DNA of 64,000 nt from Lytechinus variegatus (GCF_018143015.1 NC_054742.1:60892853-60956852); one strand, 5' to 3'. Shown: positions 33,850 to 45,180, counted from the first letter of the stretch. Translations and numbers: made by a program. Notes: a model not told the origin generated them from the letters alone.

Positions 33850-35070
33850 CTTAATCACAAAATAGCATAATTTTTAAAAAGCAAAAATATACTAAAACTG
33901 CAAATTTTATTGTGATAAATTCGGAAATACATCTAATCAAAATTATAGCAGAGGTAAAATATGTACTTAAACTATGGATACTGGAGCATCGAATTGATGA
34001 GAAAATGAAATGATGAATAATTCATTTCTTGACTAAAAAAAATCACGTGTGGATGTTGAGATGGGTTCAACGGGATAATAAATTTTGATAGTTTACGGAA
34101 GTAAAAACAATAGTTTTCATTGTAAAATTATGATAATTATACGCTTATTTATGGTTCCAGACATCATCAAAATATAGTATATTGTGATTTTTTAGAATCT
34201 TTAGATACCGAAACACATGATCTGATGAATTCTTTGCATAAATTAGAGATAGAATGTATTAAAATGTTGATAAGGGTCTATGAACAACGAATACATGTCC
34301 GGTTATGGATGACCTGACGTGGTAGAATCTTTATCGATTCAATTAAAATATTTTAAGATGAATGGCTTAGTTGGGTTTTACCAACATATTTAATAGTTCC
34401 TGTGCATTACAATTATTACTGAATGATCTATCACACATACTTTTCTGATTGATTACGTAAGATAATTGTCAAATTTCGAGGCACTTTTGCATGGCATAGT
34501 CTACACACTTGTGATGCCACTACGTCATTAAGAAAAAAGTTATAACAGGTTCGGAGTTGTCAAAAGTATTTAGTCAGGTTGTTGTCCTCGATCTTGGCAA
34601 AGAGGGCTTCGTGAAACGGTTAGCGGACAAGTAGCTCACTATCTCTGATTTAGTCAAGAAGTTAGACTTATGATGGTGTTGGCCCCTGCATGTTATTGTG
34701 TTCGGAGGTCACATGGTAAGGTCAAAGTTCATTTTGAGGTCAACATTAAAGTTTACATACAAGACTCTTATGATAAATGTTATTGCATCCCAGTAATTTT
34801 ACAATGAAGTTGTTGTCTGTAATATGGTGGATGGCTGTTGATAATGACAAAAAAATTGAGGGCAGTATTGCAGAAATTTATTTAAAGATGTTAAAGAAAA
34901 TTACAATGTTTCAACTTACCCTGTGTTCCAACTAACCCTGGTCACCCTTACAGTTGTTAACATTTTTTTTGTTTTTTATTCGAATATTCTGCCATCAAAT
35001 CTGACAAACTTATTTATGATAATTTTTTTTTCATTAATAGATAACAACATCAGGAAATAGTTTTGAGACT
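33850..35070. other. Intergenic DNA with a diverged GTCACATGGT repeat
   Basis: 34690-34775 (CCTGCATGTTATTGTGTTCG, AGGTCACATGGTAAGGTCAA, TACAAGACTC) matches a block at 45048-45135. The shared GAGGTCACATGGT-TGTCAAAG style is related to the TGTCTCGCCTGC elements. The rest is AT-rich with no gene. Confidence 0.4.
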
Positions 35071-35074
35071 CATG

Positions 35075-35373
35075 TGCAGGTACTTACATCAATGTGCAGA
35101 GTATGTGCTGGAAGGGTACATGCTACAGAGAAATAAAAAGAATGTGCAACTGGAAGATACAAGAAGAAATTCTTGCAGTGTTTGATGTAGGCACGTTTGA
35201 TGATCAAGTTGAAATCCATCCCAAACATCTATCTCTATGCCGAAAATGTCTCAGAAAAGTTCAGCACCAGTCATATGAAAGAAGAAACTACGACTCGCAG
35301 CATATTACAGCAATTCAGTGGATTAAACATCGGAGACACAATTGCCGCATCTGTACCGGTAATCACAACTGAA
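35075..35373 (+). pseudogene. RAG1-N-terminus-like zinc-finger relic
   Basis: In two plus frames the region encodes a spaced Cys/His set. CRVC (about 35096) is followed, after a stop and a frame change, by DDQVEIHPKHLSLCRKC (about 35200-35255) and QWIKHRRHNCRIC (about 35318-35356). The order Cx2C, then IHP-x-CxxC, then W-x2-H-x4-CxxC parallels the N-terminal zinc-binding region of RAG1 and of transposon proteins that share it. The frame is broken by TAA after ATEK and by a one-base shift. Identification is by motif order only; another mobile zinc finger is possible. Confidence 0.5.
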
Positions 35374-35404
35374 GACTAATTCTTAAGAAAAGAAGGAAGT
35401 ACAC

Positions 35405-35690
35405 ATGCGATCACTTTTTTTGTATAAAACTTTATGTGAACTTGAGGTTACTGTGTTTGCACTTTGTGGTAAAACCGGCCTCCAACAAACGTTCTCATAT
35501 ACATGCAACCTACGAGAAAGGCCAGTAGAACATCAAAAAGTAGCTCTTCAAAAAGCTGGAGTCGCGATTGAAGCAGCAATAAGACATAGTGTAGATATTC
35601 CAAGATCAGTGGAAAGGCCTCCAGTTTCGTCATTCGAAAGAAGCTCCAGGAAGATGGTCACACCATAATTCATACACCTGGAAGAGTAAG
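35405..35690 (+). pseudogene. Possible continuation of the zinc-finger relic
   Basis: An 87-codon plus frame (35405-35668) is rich in charged residues (QKVALQKAGVAIEAAIRHS). A second frame overlaps with SGKASSFVIRKKLQEDGH and ends at GGAAGA|GTAAGTAAAC, a good splice donor. Composition suggests former coding sequence continuing from 35373, probably from the same mobile gene. No domain recognised. Confidence 0.35.
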
Positions 35691-36404
35691 TAAACAAATT
35701 GTTAGCACCTTGAATTAAATGAGACAATTAGCTCATTGCCTGTACAAATATAATATACGACCTGATAATTTCTTTAGAAAATGATACAGTAGGTAACTAA
35801 AACATAAATTTTAAGAATGGTTTACAGACATAGATTTACAAAAAAAAAATATCCCCTTAAAGATACCGGTACTCAAAATAATTTGATATCTTACCTTTCA
35901 ATACATTTTCTTGAAATATAAAACATTTATGACCTTCCATATTAAAAAAAAACACATTTGTGATAGCATTTGACATAATGCCCCCTTTTTTCTGTTTCTC
36001 TTTCGTGAAAATTTTGGGGAGCCATGCCCCCTATCTATATAAGCAAGTGACTGGGGGCTATTTATCTCTTCTAGGTGGGCATATGCATGAGAATCAAATT
36101 TTATTTTAAAAAAATGATTCTAGTAATAGTAAATGGTTATCAAAATGTGACATTAATACTGTGTATTTCACAGCCTATAAATGTGAAGAAAGCTTGTTCT
36201 TGTGAGTCATTCAAATAGATTCGAGATAACAGCTAAGACGTTGGCCATGATAAATGATTGATATGATCTTAAGTTACATGTAGAGGCAGCGTGCAAAGGC
36301 TGTAGCCTGTTATTGTTACGTGTACATGTAGGCATATATATATATATGTGTGTAAAGCTATACATGTACAACAGCTTTGGCAACTCTTTTTATTTTAAAT
36401 ATTG
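35691..36404. other. AT-rich intergenic DNA
   Basis: Poly-A runs (35839, 35944) and a short TATATATATA tract (36336). No gene seen. Confidence 0.35.
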
Positions 36405-36502
36405 TGTAAAGAAATGGATGAAGAGAATAATGGTAGGCGTAGCTTAAATCAAGGTTCCCCAGAGCTATCTACCCTTTGGAAAAATTGGTGATGCCGAAAA
36501 AT

Positions 36503-36573
36503 GTCTCTGCCGGGAATCGACCCCGGGCCCCCAGCTTTGAAACGCCGGTGCCTTAACCACTAGACCACAGAGA
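36503..36573 (-). tRNA. tRNA-Glu-like sequence (pseudogene or SINE head), left arm
   Basis: From 36573 leftward: TCTCTGTGGTCTAGTGGTTA (A box), anticodon stem CCGGC/GCTGG and T arm CCGGGGTCGATTCCCGG. The acceptor stem TCTCTG pairs with CAGAGA. The anticodon loop GTTTCAAA is one base too long. The D-loop and T-loop resemble tRNA-Glu, and TTC would be the anticodon if the loop is trimmed. The 8-nt loop and the duplicated setting argue for a pseudogene or SINE head. Confidence 0.6.
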
Positions 36574-36725
36574 TGGGTTAGTGGCTAGGCGACCCTGATC
36601 CAATTGGCGGCTTGTCATTGTTCAAAACCCAACCTCACTCGTCAAAGGAAATTAATATTGGTATGGTGTCGAAAATCTGTCTATCTGACGGTCAATTGGA
36701 TCAGGGTCGCCTAGCCACTAACCCG

Positions 36726-36795
36726 TCTCTGTGGTCTAGTGATTAAGGCACCGGCGTTCAAAGCTGGGGGCCCGGGTTCAATTCCTGGCAGAGAC
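36726..36795 (+). tRNA. tRNA-like sequence (pseudogene or SINE head), right arm
   Basis: TCTCTGTGGTCTAGTGATTA, anticodon stem CCGGC/GCTGG with a 7-nt loop GTTCAAA, and T arm CCGGGTTCAATTCCTGG; acceptor TCTCTG/CAGAGA. By position the anticodon is TCA, an opal/selenocysteine anticodon, but the body is that of an ordinary Glu-like tRNA. Comparison with the left arm suggests loss of one T, so a functional TCA tRNA is unlikely. Confidence 0.6.
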
Positions 36796-36892
36796 ATTTT
36801 TTCGGCATCACCAATTTTTCCAAAGGGTAGATAGCTCTGGGGAACCTTGATTTAAGCTATGCCTACCATTGTTCTCTTCATCCATTTCTTTA

Positions 36893-37790
36893 TATATATA
36901 TTGTTTGTTTGTTAAAGTAACAAGTTACACCATTCTTTTATTTCTTTAGCTGATTTTTCCAGCACATAAAATGAATAAATCAATTTTACTGGTCCATTCT
37001 TGTTTTCCTTTCACAGAAGACTGAACCTTGAAGAAGAAATCCCTTAAAGCAGCTCTTCCAATCTTAAGTGGGATGGGACATTGTTTTCCACAGGTCTATC
37101 CAAAACTGAATCCCAAATTTCCCAATATTCATCTACATACATTTCCTGGAACACAAAGAATATGCAATATCGAAAAATCAAGCTAAAATATATTCTACTG
37201 ATGGGTTCTATCGAAATTTGCACCAGATGAATCTTAAGAGCTTTCACAAGAAAACTGCTATGAATATTAAATACTGACAAACTGGACAATTCACATTTTG
37301 GATTTTAAAAAGTTCCATTTACATGTATTTGACCAGGTTCGTGAGTTCACATTGTAACGCAAACACAAACTTGAAGACATAAATGGAAATAAACAAAACA
37401 AGATAATCACAATACCATACTTATGACTTCAAACTAAAAAAAAATGTTTTCTTAATTGTCATTTTACCCAATGGTCTAGTTTTCATTTCATCTATTAATC
37501 ATTTGCACTTTGTCACATGAAATGTGATTTAAGAAATGCACATATAAAAGACTAAAGTGGTGTTAGACTTGGTGAATATCCGATGGAATGGGCTAACTGG
37601 CAATTCAAAATAGCCCAAATGAGGATTAGACACTTTAAGGTCATACCAAACAGAATAAAGGTAAAGTCATTTTACACCAGGTGGCAATTTACGGACTCTA
37701 AAGAAGTTGAAGCTTGCATTATGAATAACCAGCTTTTCAGTGAGATCTTGATGTTACCGAAAAGGATAGGAATTCATTCCATAATGGTCC
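36893..37790. other. Unassigned DNA with a possible minus-strand exon
   Basis: At 37150-37044 the minus strand has TTTGTGTTCCAG|GAAATG followed by 33 open codons (MYVDEYWEIWDSVLDRP...) to a stop. It could be a lone or relic terminal exon. No partner exon or domain is recognised. Confidence 0.3.
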
Positions 37791-37973
37791 TTGTGTTTCC
37801 TCATCCAGGGTGTCCTGACCATGAAGCTAACCCACTTCCAGTCCCGCTACGTCCTCCTCCTCCCGCTGGATCAGACCAAGAATGAACAATGTTTGAAGGT
37901 TGTTGGAAACCTCTCCGCCTCTCTGGTTCAGCTTGCAGTGGATGGGATCAACCTCTACGATCACATGCCTTAG
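37791..37973 (+). pseudogene. Exon-like open segment of unknown family
   Basis: TTTCCTCATCCAG|GGTGTCC is a plausible acceptor. The frame then reads VLTMKLTHFQSRYVLLL, NEQCLKVVGNLSASLVQL and DGINLYDHMP to TAG. The composition is balanced and unlike the surrounding AT-rich DNA. Probably a leftover 3' exon; no domain recognised. Confidence 0.35.
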
Positions 37974-38134
37974 AATAATCCAGGATTCTTCAGACAGGAA
38001 CTTTGACACTGGTAAGACAACAAATCTCTCTTTTTAAGTTCATCCACGATGATTACCCCATTAAAATATGAGTGCGTACCAATATAAAAAAAAATCACTT
38101 TTTCAAAAAGTCCTGCAGTACATGTAGTTTTTTT

Positions 38135-39358
38135 TGTCTCGCCTGCGTAGCGGAGCGAGACATAGGTATACATCACTATTTCCGGCGACGTCGTCGTCAA
38201 CAATTGTGTTGTACACCCAATAACTTTCTATAGCTTTGAGGTGGGATCACCAAATTCATACCAGAGGTCCATCTGAAGGCACAAGTCAAGTTCGAATATG
38301 AGTCGAATTTGAATAAGGTCAAAGGTCAATGAACTTTCCATGACTGGCACAATTGTGTTGTACGACCCAATAACTTTCTATAGCTTGAGGTGGGATCACC
38401 AAATTCATACCAGAGGTCCATCTCCTGAAGGCACAGGTCAAGTTTGAATATGAGACAAATTTGAATAAGGTCAAAGGTCAATGAACTTTCCATGACTGGC
38501 ACTGTGCTATGTTGTACACCCAATAACTTTCTATATCTTCGAGGTGGGATCACTTAATTCATACCAAAGGTCCATCTCCTGAAGGCACAAGTCAAATTCG
38601 AATATGAGTCGAATTTGAATAAGGTCAAAGGTCAATGAACTTTCCGTGACTGGCACAATTGTGTTGTACACCCAATAACTTTTTATAGCTTCAAGGTGGA
38701 ATCACCAAATTCATACCAAAGGTCCATCTCCTAAAGGCACAGGTCAAGTTTGAATATGAGTCGAATTTGAATAAGGTCAAAGGTCAATGAACTTTCCATA
38801 ACTGGCACTATGCTATGTTGTACACATAATAACTTTTTATATCTTTGAAGTGGGATCGCCAAATTCATACCAGAGGTCCATCTCCTGAAGGCACAGTTCA
38901 AGTTTGAATATGAACAGAGGTCCATCTCTTGAAGGTGCAGGTCAAGTTCAAATGTGAGCCGAATTAAATAAGGTCAAAGGTCAATGAACTTTCCATGACT
39001 GGCACTGTGTTGTGCTGTACACACAATAACTGTCTATATCTTCGAGGTAGGAGTGCCAAATTCATACAAGAGGTCCATCTTTTGAAGGTGCAGGTCAAGT
39101 TCAAATGTGAGTTGAATTTGATTAAGGTCAAAGGTCAGTGAACTTTCCATGACTGGCACTGTGCTGTGTTGTACACACAATAACTTTCTATAGCTTCGAA
39201 ACAGGTATTAAAGATATCTGACTGGTACTGTATGTTCGGATGCTTTTTGCATCTGTTTGTTCCACTAATGGCATGACCTTATCTGTTTGTTCCATTAATG
39301 ACATGACCTATAGTTTTGACATGCAGTCTCTTCATGACTGCAATATGCAGGCGAGACA
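38135..39358. mobile_element. TGTCTCGCCTGC TIR element filled with ~150-bp tandem units
   Basis: It opens TGTCTCGCCTGCGTAGCGGA with GCGAGACA and closes TGCAGGCGAGACA, the termini of the family at 11736-12588. The interior holds about six and a half direct units of roughly 150 bp. Each has TTGTACACCCAATAACTTTC, TATAGCTTCGAGGTGGGATC, CAAATTCATACCAGAGGTCC and GGTCAAAGGTCAATGAACTT. One unit near 38900-38930 is truncated. The minus frames (38326-38553, 38731-38925) are repeat translations. Confidence 0.85.
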
Positions 39359-39590
39359 ACACTTGACATTTGCCTTGTCTCATGCTTTTTTGCACTTTCA
39401 TAGAAATGAAACATAGCAGCTTGTTTGACAACTTTGTTACCAAACTGTTAGTAATTATGCATTCATTTCAAAGTAAGGTTTTAAATGATCCTTAATTTGT
39501 CTTTTTGAGGTTTTTGCATTCGTAATTTATTAATTGATAGTCTTTGCATCCTTGGTTTCATAGTTGGACAAATTGATAAAGATCGTCGAG
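39359..39590. other. Spacer
   Basis: AT-rich DNA between the TIR element and the minisatellite; no feature seen. Confidence 0.3.
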
Positions 39591-39597
39591 AACCCTC

Positions 39598-40390
39598 CAT
39601 GGCCTACCAACATGAGGACCTGGACGAAACTTGTCGTTGATCCTGCCCAGACACCCCTCAGTCATTAGTCTCCTACCAACATGAGGACCTGGATGAAACC
39701 TGTCGTTGATCCTCCCCCATAGGCACCCCTCAGCCAGGAGTCTCCTACCAATATGAAGACCTGGATGAAACCTGTCGTTGATCCTCCCCCATAGGCACCC
39801 CCCAGCCAGGAGTCTCCTACCAACATGAGGACATTGATGAAACCGGTCGTTGATCCTCCCCAGACACCCCTCAGTCATTAGTCTCCTACCAACATGAGGA
39901 CCTGGATGAAACCTGTCATTGATCCTCCCCCATAGGCACCCCTCAGCCAGGAGTCTCCTACCAATATGAAGACCTGGATGAAACCTGTCGTTGATCCTCC
40001 CCCATAGGCACCCCCCAGCCAGGAGTCTCCTACCAACATGAGGACATTGATGAAACCGGTCGTTGATCCTCCCCAGACACCCCTCAGCCAGGAGTCGCCT
40101 ACCAACATGAGGACATTGATGAAACTGGTCATTGATCCTCCCCCATAGGCACCCCTCAGCCAGGAATCTCCTACCAATATGAAGACCTGGATGAAACCTG
40201 TCGTTGATCCTCACTCATAGGCACCCCACAGCCAGGAGTCTTCTACCAATATGAAGACCTGGATGAAACCTGTCGTTGATCCTCCCTCATAGGCACCCCT
40301 CAGCCAGGAGTCTCCTACCAATATGAAGACCTGGATGAAATCTGTTGTTGATCCTCCCCCAGAGGCACCCCTCAGACAGGAGTCAACTAT
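39598..40390 (-). repeat. 69/72-bp minisatellite, frame-preserving on the minus strand
   Basis: About 11 head-to-tail copies of a unit built from CCTACCAATATGAAGACCTG, GATGAAACCTGTCGTTGATC and CTCCCCCATAGGCACCCCTC AGCCAGGAGTCT. Units are 72 bp, or 69 bp when CCCATAGG is shortened to CAGA. Both lengths are multiples of three, so a minus-strand frame stays open for 218 codons (39558-40214), giving IGRRLLAEGCLWGRINDRFH-like repeats. A second frame continues to 40420. No start context, splice sites or domain support a gene, so I call it a repeat. Confidence 0.85.
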
Positions 40391-41070
40391 GAGTGACATA
40401 GTACATGTAAGTGTATTCATTCACTTAATGTGATGGAGCTAGGAAGGGGGTTATTGGCAAAAATTGTTGTGATCAGAGTGGAAAAAATGTTAGAAGAAGA
40501 GAATGAGAACATTTTAAAGACCCTTACTATGGGCTAAAATTGAAATTGACAAATTATGGGAAATGTATAAGCTTTATAGTGCAACAGTGAAAGTTTTATG
40601 ACTATTCACTGTGTGACAGCGGAATAATAAGAAAAACCTCAAATTGACAGGTTTTGACAATAGGCTTTTTCAACCTGAACTATGTGACATCAAAATGTGA
40701 TTTCATAGGTTTTTATGTAGAAAAGATTTTGTTTTCAAGATTTTGAATTCAATTGTATTTTTTAGATTTGCAGAGGAAAATGGCACTGTCAATTTTTCAG
40801 TGCTTAAATGGCTATAAACCTAAAACTATTCAGTATAGTTTGGCTCTTCTCTGACCTAACTTGCTATGTCAGAATAAGTCGTTACACATGATCTGAATGC
40901 AGATAGAATTGATAAGCTATTGTTAGCGGGAAATAAATTATGGCAAAAACTACTCCAAAGCTGTAGATTTCATCAATTCAACCTTGTAGAAAAAGATGTT
41001 CATGATATCTCTAAATGTGATAGAAGTGAAGGAAATAAAATGCATAATCTGAAAAGCAGAAAGTTAATAC
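40391..41070. other. AT-rich intergenic DNA
   Basis: No open frame over 60 codons, no repeat seen. Confidence 0.4.
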
Positions 41071-41280
41071 AGTTTTTGTCTGCATAGCAGAGCGAGAATA
41101 TAAGCGCCGCTTTTCCGACAGCGGCAGCGTCAACATCGAATTTTAACCAAGGTTAAGTTTCTGAAATGTCATCATAACTTAGAAAGTATATGGACCTAGT
41201 TCATTAAACTTGGACATAAGGGTAATCAAGTATTACTGAACATTCTGCCTGGGTTTCAGGTCACATGACCACTTTTCTGT
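41071..41280 (+). mobile_element. Truncated TGTCTCGCCTGC-family copy
   Basis: TTTTTGTCTGCATAGCAGAG, GCGCCGCTTTTCCGACAGCG and TTTCAGGTCACATGACC match the left part of the element at 11736. Five bases of the usual TCTCGCCTGC end are missing and the right terminus is absent. Confidence 0.65.
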
Positions 41281-43040
41281 GGAAAAAAAATGACTGTGGG
41301 TTAAATAAGTAAAGATGATTCACATTTGATCTCTTTTTGCATATGAAAGTATTTATTGAGTGAACACCATACAATCTACAACTATAGTATATTCCAGGCT
41401 CCAAAAAGTGTTAAAAACCAAAGTGATTAATTGTGTTGGGAGCTATTTACAAGATATCTGCATGTACCATTCATGTTGTAGTTTGAGCTAAAACAAGGGT
41501 CGATATAGCAGCGCTTTGTATTCTTAGGCAAAAAGCACTTTGTAAGTCCAGCTATTAATTATGTTGACAAGCAAAGTCATATTGAGACCATACTTCCTGA
41601 GGTCTATGTTTTTTCTCTGGAACTGCAGTGTGATGCATGTGCTGACATTTCATCAAGTCTAGATAGTACAACAACCAAAAATGAGTTCTTCCGTAAGCAT
41701 CTTCGCTTGCATTGGACTTAAAGTTCTTGTAATCATCAAGAAATGGCTGGTTCCTCTCGTCATGAAGTAGATCATTTTAAGTCTCTGTATAGTTTACACT
41801 CATCAAGGAATCAGAATTACGACCATTCAAATGGCCAATGAATTCTTTCAGAAGCAGTCTCTCCAGGGCTTCCTGGAACAAATTGTGAATCGCCCAGCAG
41901 TGGTTATAGAAACACATAGAAAGTTATTCAAGCAACCAGAGGAGTATATACTTGGTGTGATTGATTTGATTTTTTTAACCAAGAGAACAGCATACAGTTA
42001 TGCTCAAAAGTTAGTGAACCCCACCTCACAATGCACTCCCTCATGCTGAGTGTTGAATCTTGACAACAACACTGCAATGGTCGGCAAACCCAAAAGAGCT
42101 TGTAGGCATTCATTGCAGCTGTAGTGACAAGGACATTCACATATGACATGTTGACCTCAGTACACTTGGTGAAGGAACAGACACCTTGTAAATTGTTCCA
42201 TAATCGGTTATTGGCGTTGTCATTGGTGGGAGATATGTTTTACATGTTCTTTTTAGCAGGGTGTCTGAAACCCTATTTCACATTTGCATCAACCAGCCAG
42301 AGAAAAGTGGCAGTGTTTGGTGTCTGGATGCTACAAGCCTCAAGATAACCCACACTTACAACATCTTGTTGACTTTCCCAACCTCATTTTTATTGATTCC
42401 TTGACCAGTCATGTTCTGAAACAGTGAAGGTTCTTTCTTGGAGTTGAATCTTGGTTTATCTGCTTGACAGGGTTGAACACTGGGCAGAAATCTTTTGATT
42501 TGGGACTGTTGTCCTGGAACCCATAACAAAAAAGGCTTAATTGCAATAATAAATATTGATTTTCATGACTAATTGTACTTTCTAGTCAGTATTATGTAGT
42601 ATTGTCAATATGTAGTTAACTTTGTAGTCGGTATACAATCAATCGTAGAAAAATATTTTACGATGATTGTTAAGCTTTGTGTTACATCCCCTGATTGATT
42701 GAACAATGTGCACAGGATCCTGCTCTTTACAGGCAACAATGTTTGTTACAGTGTATATAAACTTGAGTACAGCTTTCTTAGAAATTGTATCCCAGTGCAT
42801 GTTTACATGTAGATTATCTGACCAAAACATGTCGAGTACTGGGTCATTGATATTGACTGGTTTGATGGGCAGAGAGGCCCCTTAGTGTGTTATTGGACAG
42901 CCTTTGCTTCTGTGGTTTCAATACTTACATTATAGTCCAAAGAATCCCCTAGATGTGAAAGTATAGGAATTGGTGTCTTTTCCAGTCAGGTTATGCATTT
43001 CCACTAAAACAAGAAAGTGTTTCAGTGTGATTACTCTGCC
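41281..43040. other. Degenerate, possibly former coding DNA
   Basis: Short frames on both strands (41831-42049, 41928-42149, 42124-42348, 42639-42830) have balanced composition but no domain. They lie downstream of a minus-strand mobile-gene relic at 43050-43640 and may be its further decayed remains. Confidence 0.35.
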
Positions 43041-43050
43041 TTTTGCCATT

Positions 43051-43640
43051 CTATGGATGTGATCTTTTGAGTGAGAACGCACAAGTGGATTGACCCATTG
43101 ATTGGGATGTCCAGGTGTGCACTGAAGGTTTTCCAGCAATATCCTTTAATACTTGACTTGGCATACCCTGCTCTTGTCTATCTAGTTCATCTCCAGACGG
43201 TTGCCAAGACAGCTCAGGTAATTGATTTGCATGTCTTCTCTCAAGATATTTCGCTGCAAGAATGATGATGATACGATCAATAACTACAAATTTTATAACA
43301 TCATCCCCAAACCACCTTTGTACTCCCTGCTTAAGTTTATTTTTATACCTTGTGTCACCCTCATGACCATCGTGGTATATTTCATGTACTTTTGCCTTGG
43401 ATACTGCATGGTAAAGTTCAATTACTATTTCTTCCATAAATAGCTTCAAAATCACCATTGGTTTCTTCTCCACCTGTACGTAAGATTTCATTATTACCCT
43501 CTCTTGGATACACTTTATAGCATGTGCCATGAATGTGAAATTCCTTGGCAATTAAATCATCATTCTTTGCATGAAACAACATTTCTTTATAATTCATTCT
43601 TTCAGCTTTACATGTCCTGAGCAAGTGAAATAAAGTCATT
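43051..43640 (-). pseudogene. Relic of a multi-copy metazoan mobile-type gene (N-terminal part)
   Basis: Two overlapping minus frames join in sense. The first (43639-43418) contains NDDLIAKEFHIHGTCYKVY, a K-x-H-x2-C-Y type motif. The second (43551-43051) follows with YKNKLKQGVQRWFGDD and IIIILAAKYLERR. The order DLxA-x-YHxxC, then a YKxKLK helix, is one I recall from long, repeated hypothetical proteins in cnidarian, echinoderm and hemichordate genomes. It precedes the modules seen here at 49.3-50.9 kb and 54.2-55.3 kb. The frame is shifted near 43440-43550. Function unknown. Confidence 0.45.
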
Positions 43641-44195
43641 TTCTATTTTATTCTCTTTTTGACACATTTACAAAAGAAGCAGTGCTTTATTGCAGACTTT
43701 TTACTCTATCAATGAGGCCTTTGCTCATCTCCATTTCCTTCATTATCTTCTCTTTTCTCTGTCTTGGAAATAAAAGGGTAAACTTCTTGTAGCATGGAGT
43801 CATATGAACGCAAGAAATGCCAGGCTGGATTTCATTCGGAATAGTAGAATATCATTCTTCTTGCCACTTCTCGCCTTTTCATTTTTCTCTTTATGGCTTC
43901 AGTTATTCTGGCAATTTTTTTTCAGTCAGGGATACTATGGTACTGTACTTCATGTCTGAATGGTAGTGGATAGAACAGTGCACGCATCAATGACGGGCTT
44001 CCCTTCTAATGGTATACCTGTGTGAAAAATGAACACTATGTAGTGAAGACTTTGTTCTAAAAGGTTTTTGATACCTTTAGATATTAAATCTGTTATCAAA
44101 TTTAGAGCTAAATTTCATTGTCAAAAGCAGCACACTCTTTTTTTTAATATGTAATTGTAAATTTCTAAATTTCATAAGTATTGACTTATCATGTT
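43641..44195. other. Unassigned DNA
   Basis: AT-rich, with no gene or clear repeat, though the minus frame of 43640-43860 may extend the relic beside it. Confidence 0.3.
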
Positions 44196-44240
44196 TTGTC
44201 TCGCCTGCACAGCAGGCTTGTATTGCAGGTTCATTTCATG
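44196..44240 (+). repeat. Solo TGTCTCGCCTGC terminus
   Basis: TTTTGTCTCGCCTGCACAGC followed by AGGCTTGTATTGCAGG. Only the terminal part of the TIR family is present. Confidence 0.5.
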
Positions 44241-44507
44241 CCCGTTATCTCTATGGACTTGACGCACTTCAGCTCCCTAAGTAGATAATCCATGCCCGAT
44301 CCCTGGCAACAGCTTGTGCCGCATGCTTCCAAATTTGGGTCGCACCATTAGATACCAAGGGGGAGGCTAGAAGTTTGGGTTGATGCATTTTTTTCCTTTG
44401 TTTTTGAGCAAAGTCTTTTTTCCTTACTCTATTGAGACAATTTTTTTTGCACCTTTCACATGATTTGTCATTCTTTTTTTTTTTTTGGGGGGGGACTTTC
44501 ATTTACA

Positions 44508-44975
44508 TTTACTTCCATTTATTGAGACCTTAACCTCCTTATAATGAGGACATTTCTTCCTTATAGTGAGAACGTTTCTTCCTTATATTGAGATAATTTA
44601 CTTCCTTATATTAAGAATATTTCTTCCTTGTATTGAGAACGTTTACTTCCTTATAATGAAGACGTTTTTTCCTCATATTGAGAACGTTTACTTCCTTATA
44701 AAGAGAACATTTACTTCCTTAAAATGAGGACATTTATACCTTATATTGAGAATGTTTACTTCCTTATATTGAGATCATTTACTTCCTTATAATGAGGACA
44801 TTTTTTAATATTAAGGAAGTTTTTATGTGACTTTTACCTTCGTATATTGAGAACGTGTCTTTCTTATATTGAGGATCCTTATATTGAGAACATTTTTTTC
44901 CTTATATTGAGTATTTTTTCTCTTGAATTAAGAATGTTTTTATATTGAGAACTTTTACTTCCTTATATTGTCTCT
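44508..44975. repeat. ~22-bp tandem repeat (TTCCTTATATTGAGAACGTT)
   Basis: About 20 diverged units of TTACTTCCTTATATTGAGAA plus CGTT/CATT, interrupted by slightly shorter and longer units. Non-coding. Confidence 0.85.
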
Positions 44976-45180
44976 TGTGACACCTAACTCCACAACCGTA
45001 AGTCGCTTTTCAACCAAACTTGGATGGTAGATTGACGTGGGGAGACCTGCATGTTATGCAGCAGTCGGAGGTCACATGGTTTTGTCAAAGGTCATTTTCA
45101 TGTCAATGTTTAAGTCTACATGCAAGACTCTCTTATGACACCTAACTCCGCAAGCGTATGTCGCTTTTCAACCACAAATA
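44976..45180. repeat. Repeat related to 34690-34775
   Basis: TGTGACACCTAACTCCACAA and GTAAGTCGCTTTTCAACC each occur twice (near 44988 and 45135). Between them is GACCTGCATGTTATGCAGCA, GGAGGTCACATGGT and TACATGCAAGACTC, shared with 34690-34775. Confidence 0.6.

Larger units (their letters stand above)
36410..36892. repeat. ~480-bp palindrome with two opposed tRNA-like arms
   Basis: 36410-36606 and 36693-36892 are near-perfect inverse copies, from AAAGAAATGGATGAAGAG to GACCCTGATCCAATTG, with about 86 bp between them. Each arm contains a full tRNA-like sequence followed by a conserved downstream segment (ACATTTTTTCGGCATCACCA). The few arm differences (a missing T in one anticodon loop, GGGTCGA/GGGTTCAA) show the copies have diverged. 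It could be a fold-back transposon or a SINE that inserted twice in inverse orientation. Confidence 0.85.

Noticed and set aside
36726-36795. Selenocysteine or opal-suppressor tRNA (TCA)
   Set aside because: It lacks the long acceptor and variable arms of tRNA-Sec, and the opposite arm shows that the 7-nt loop arose by loss of a T.
38135-39358. Coding minus-strand frames (75 and 64 codons)
   Set aside because: They are translations of the ~150-bp tandem units and break at each diverged unit.
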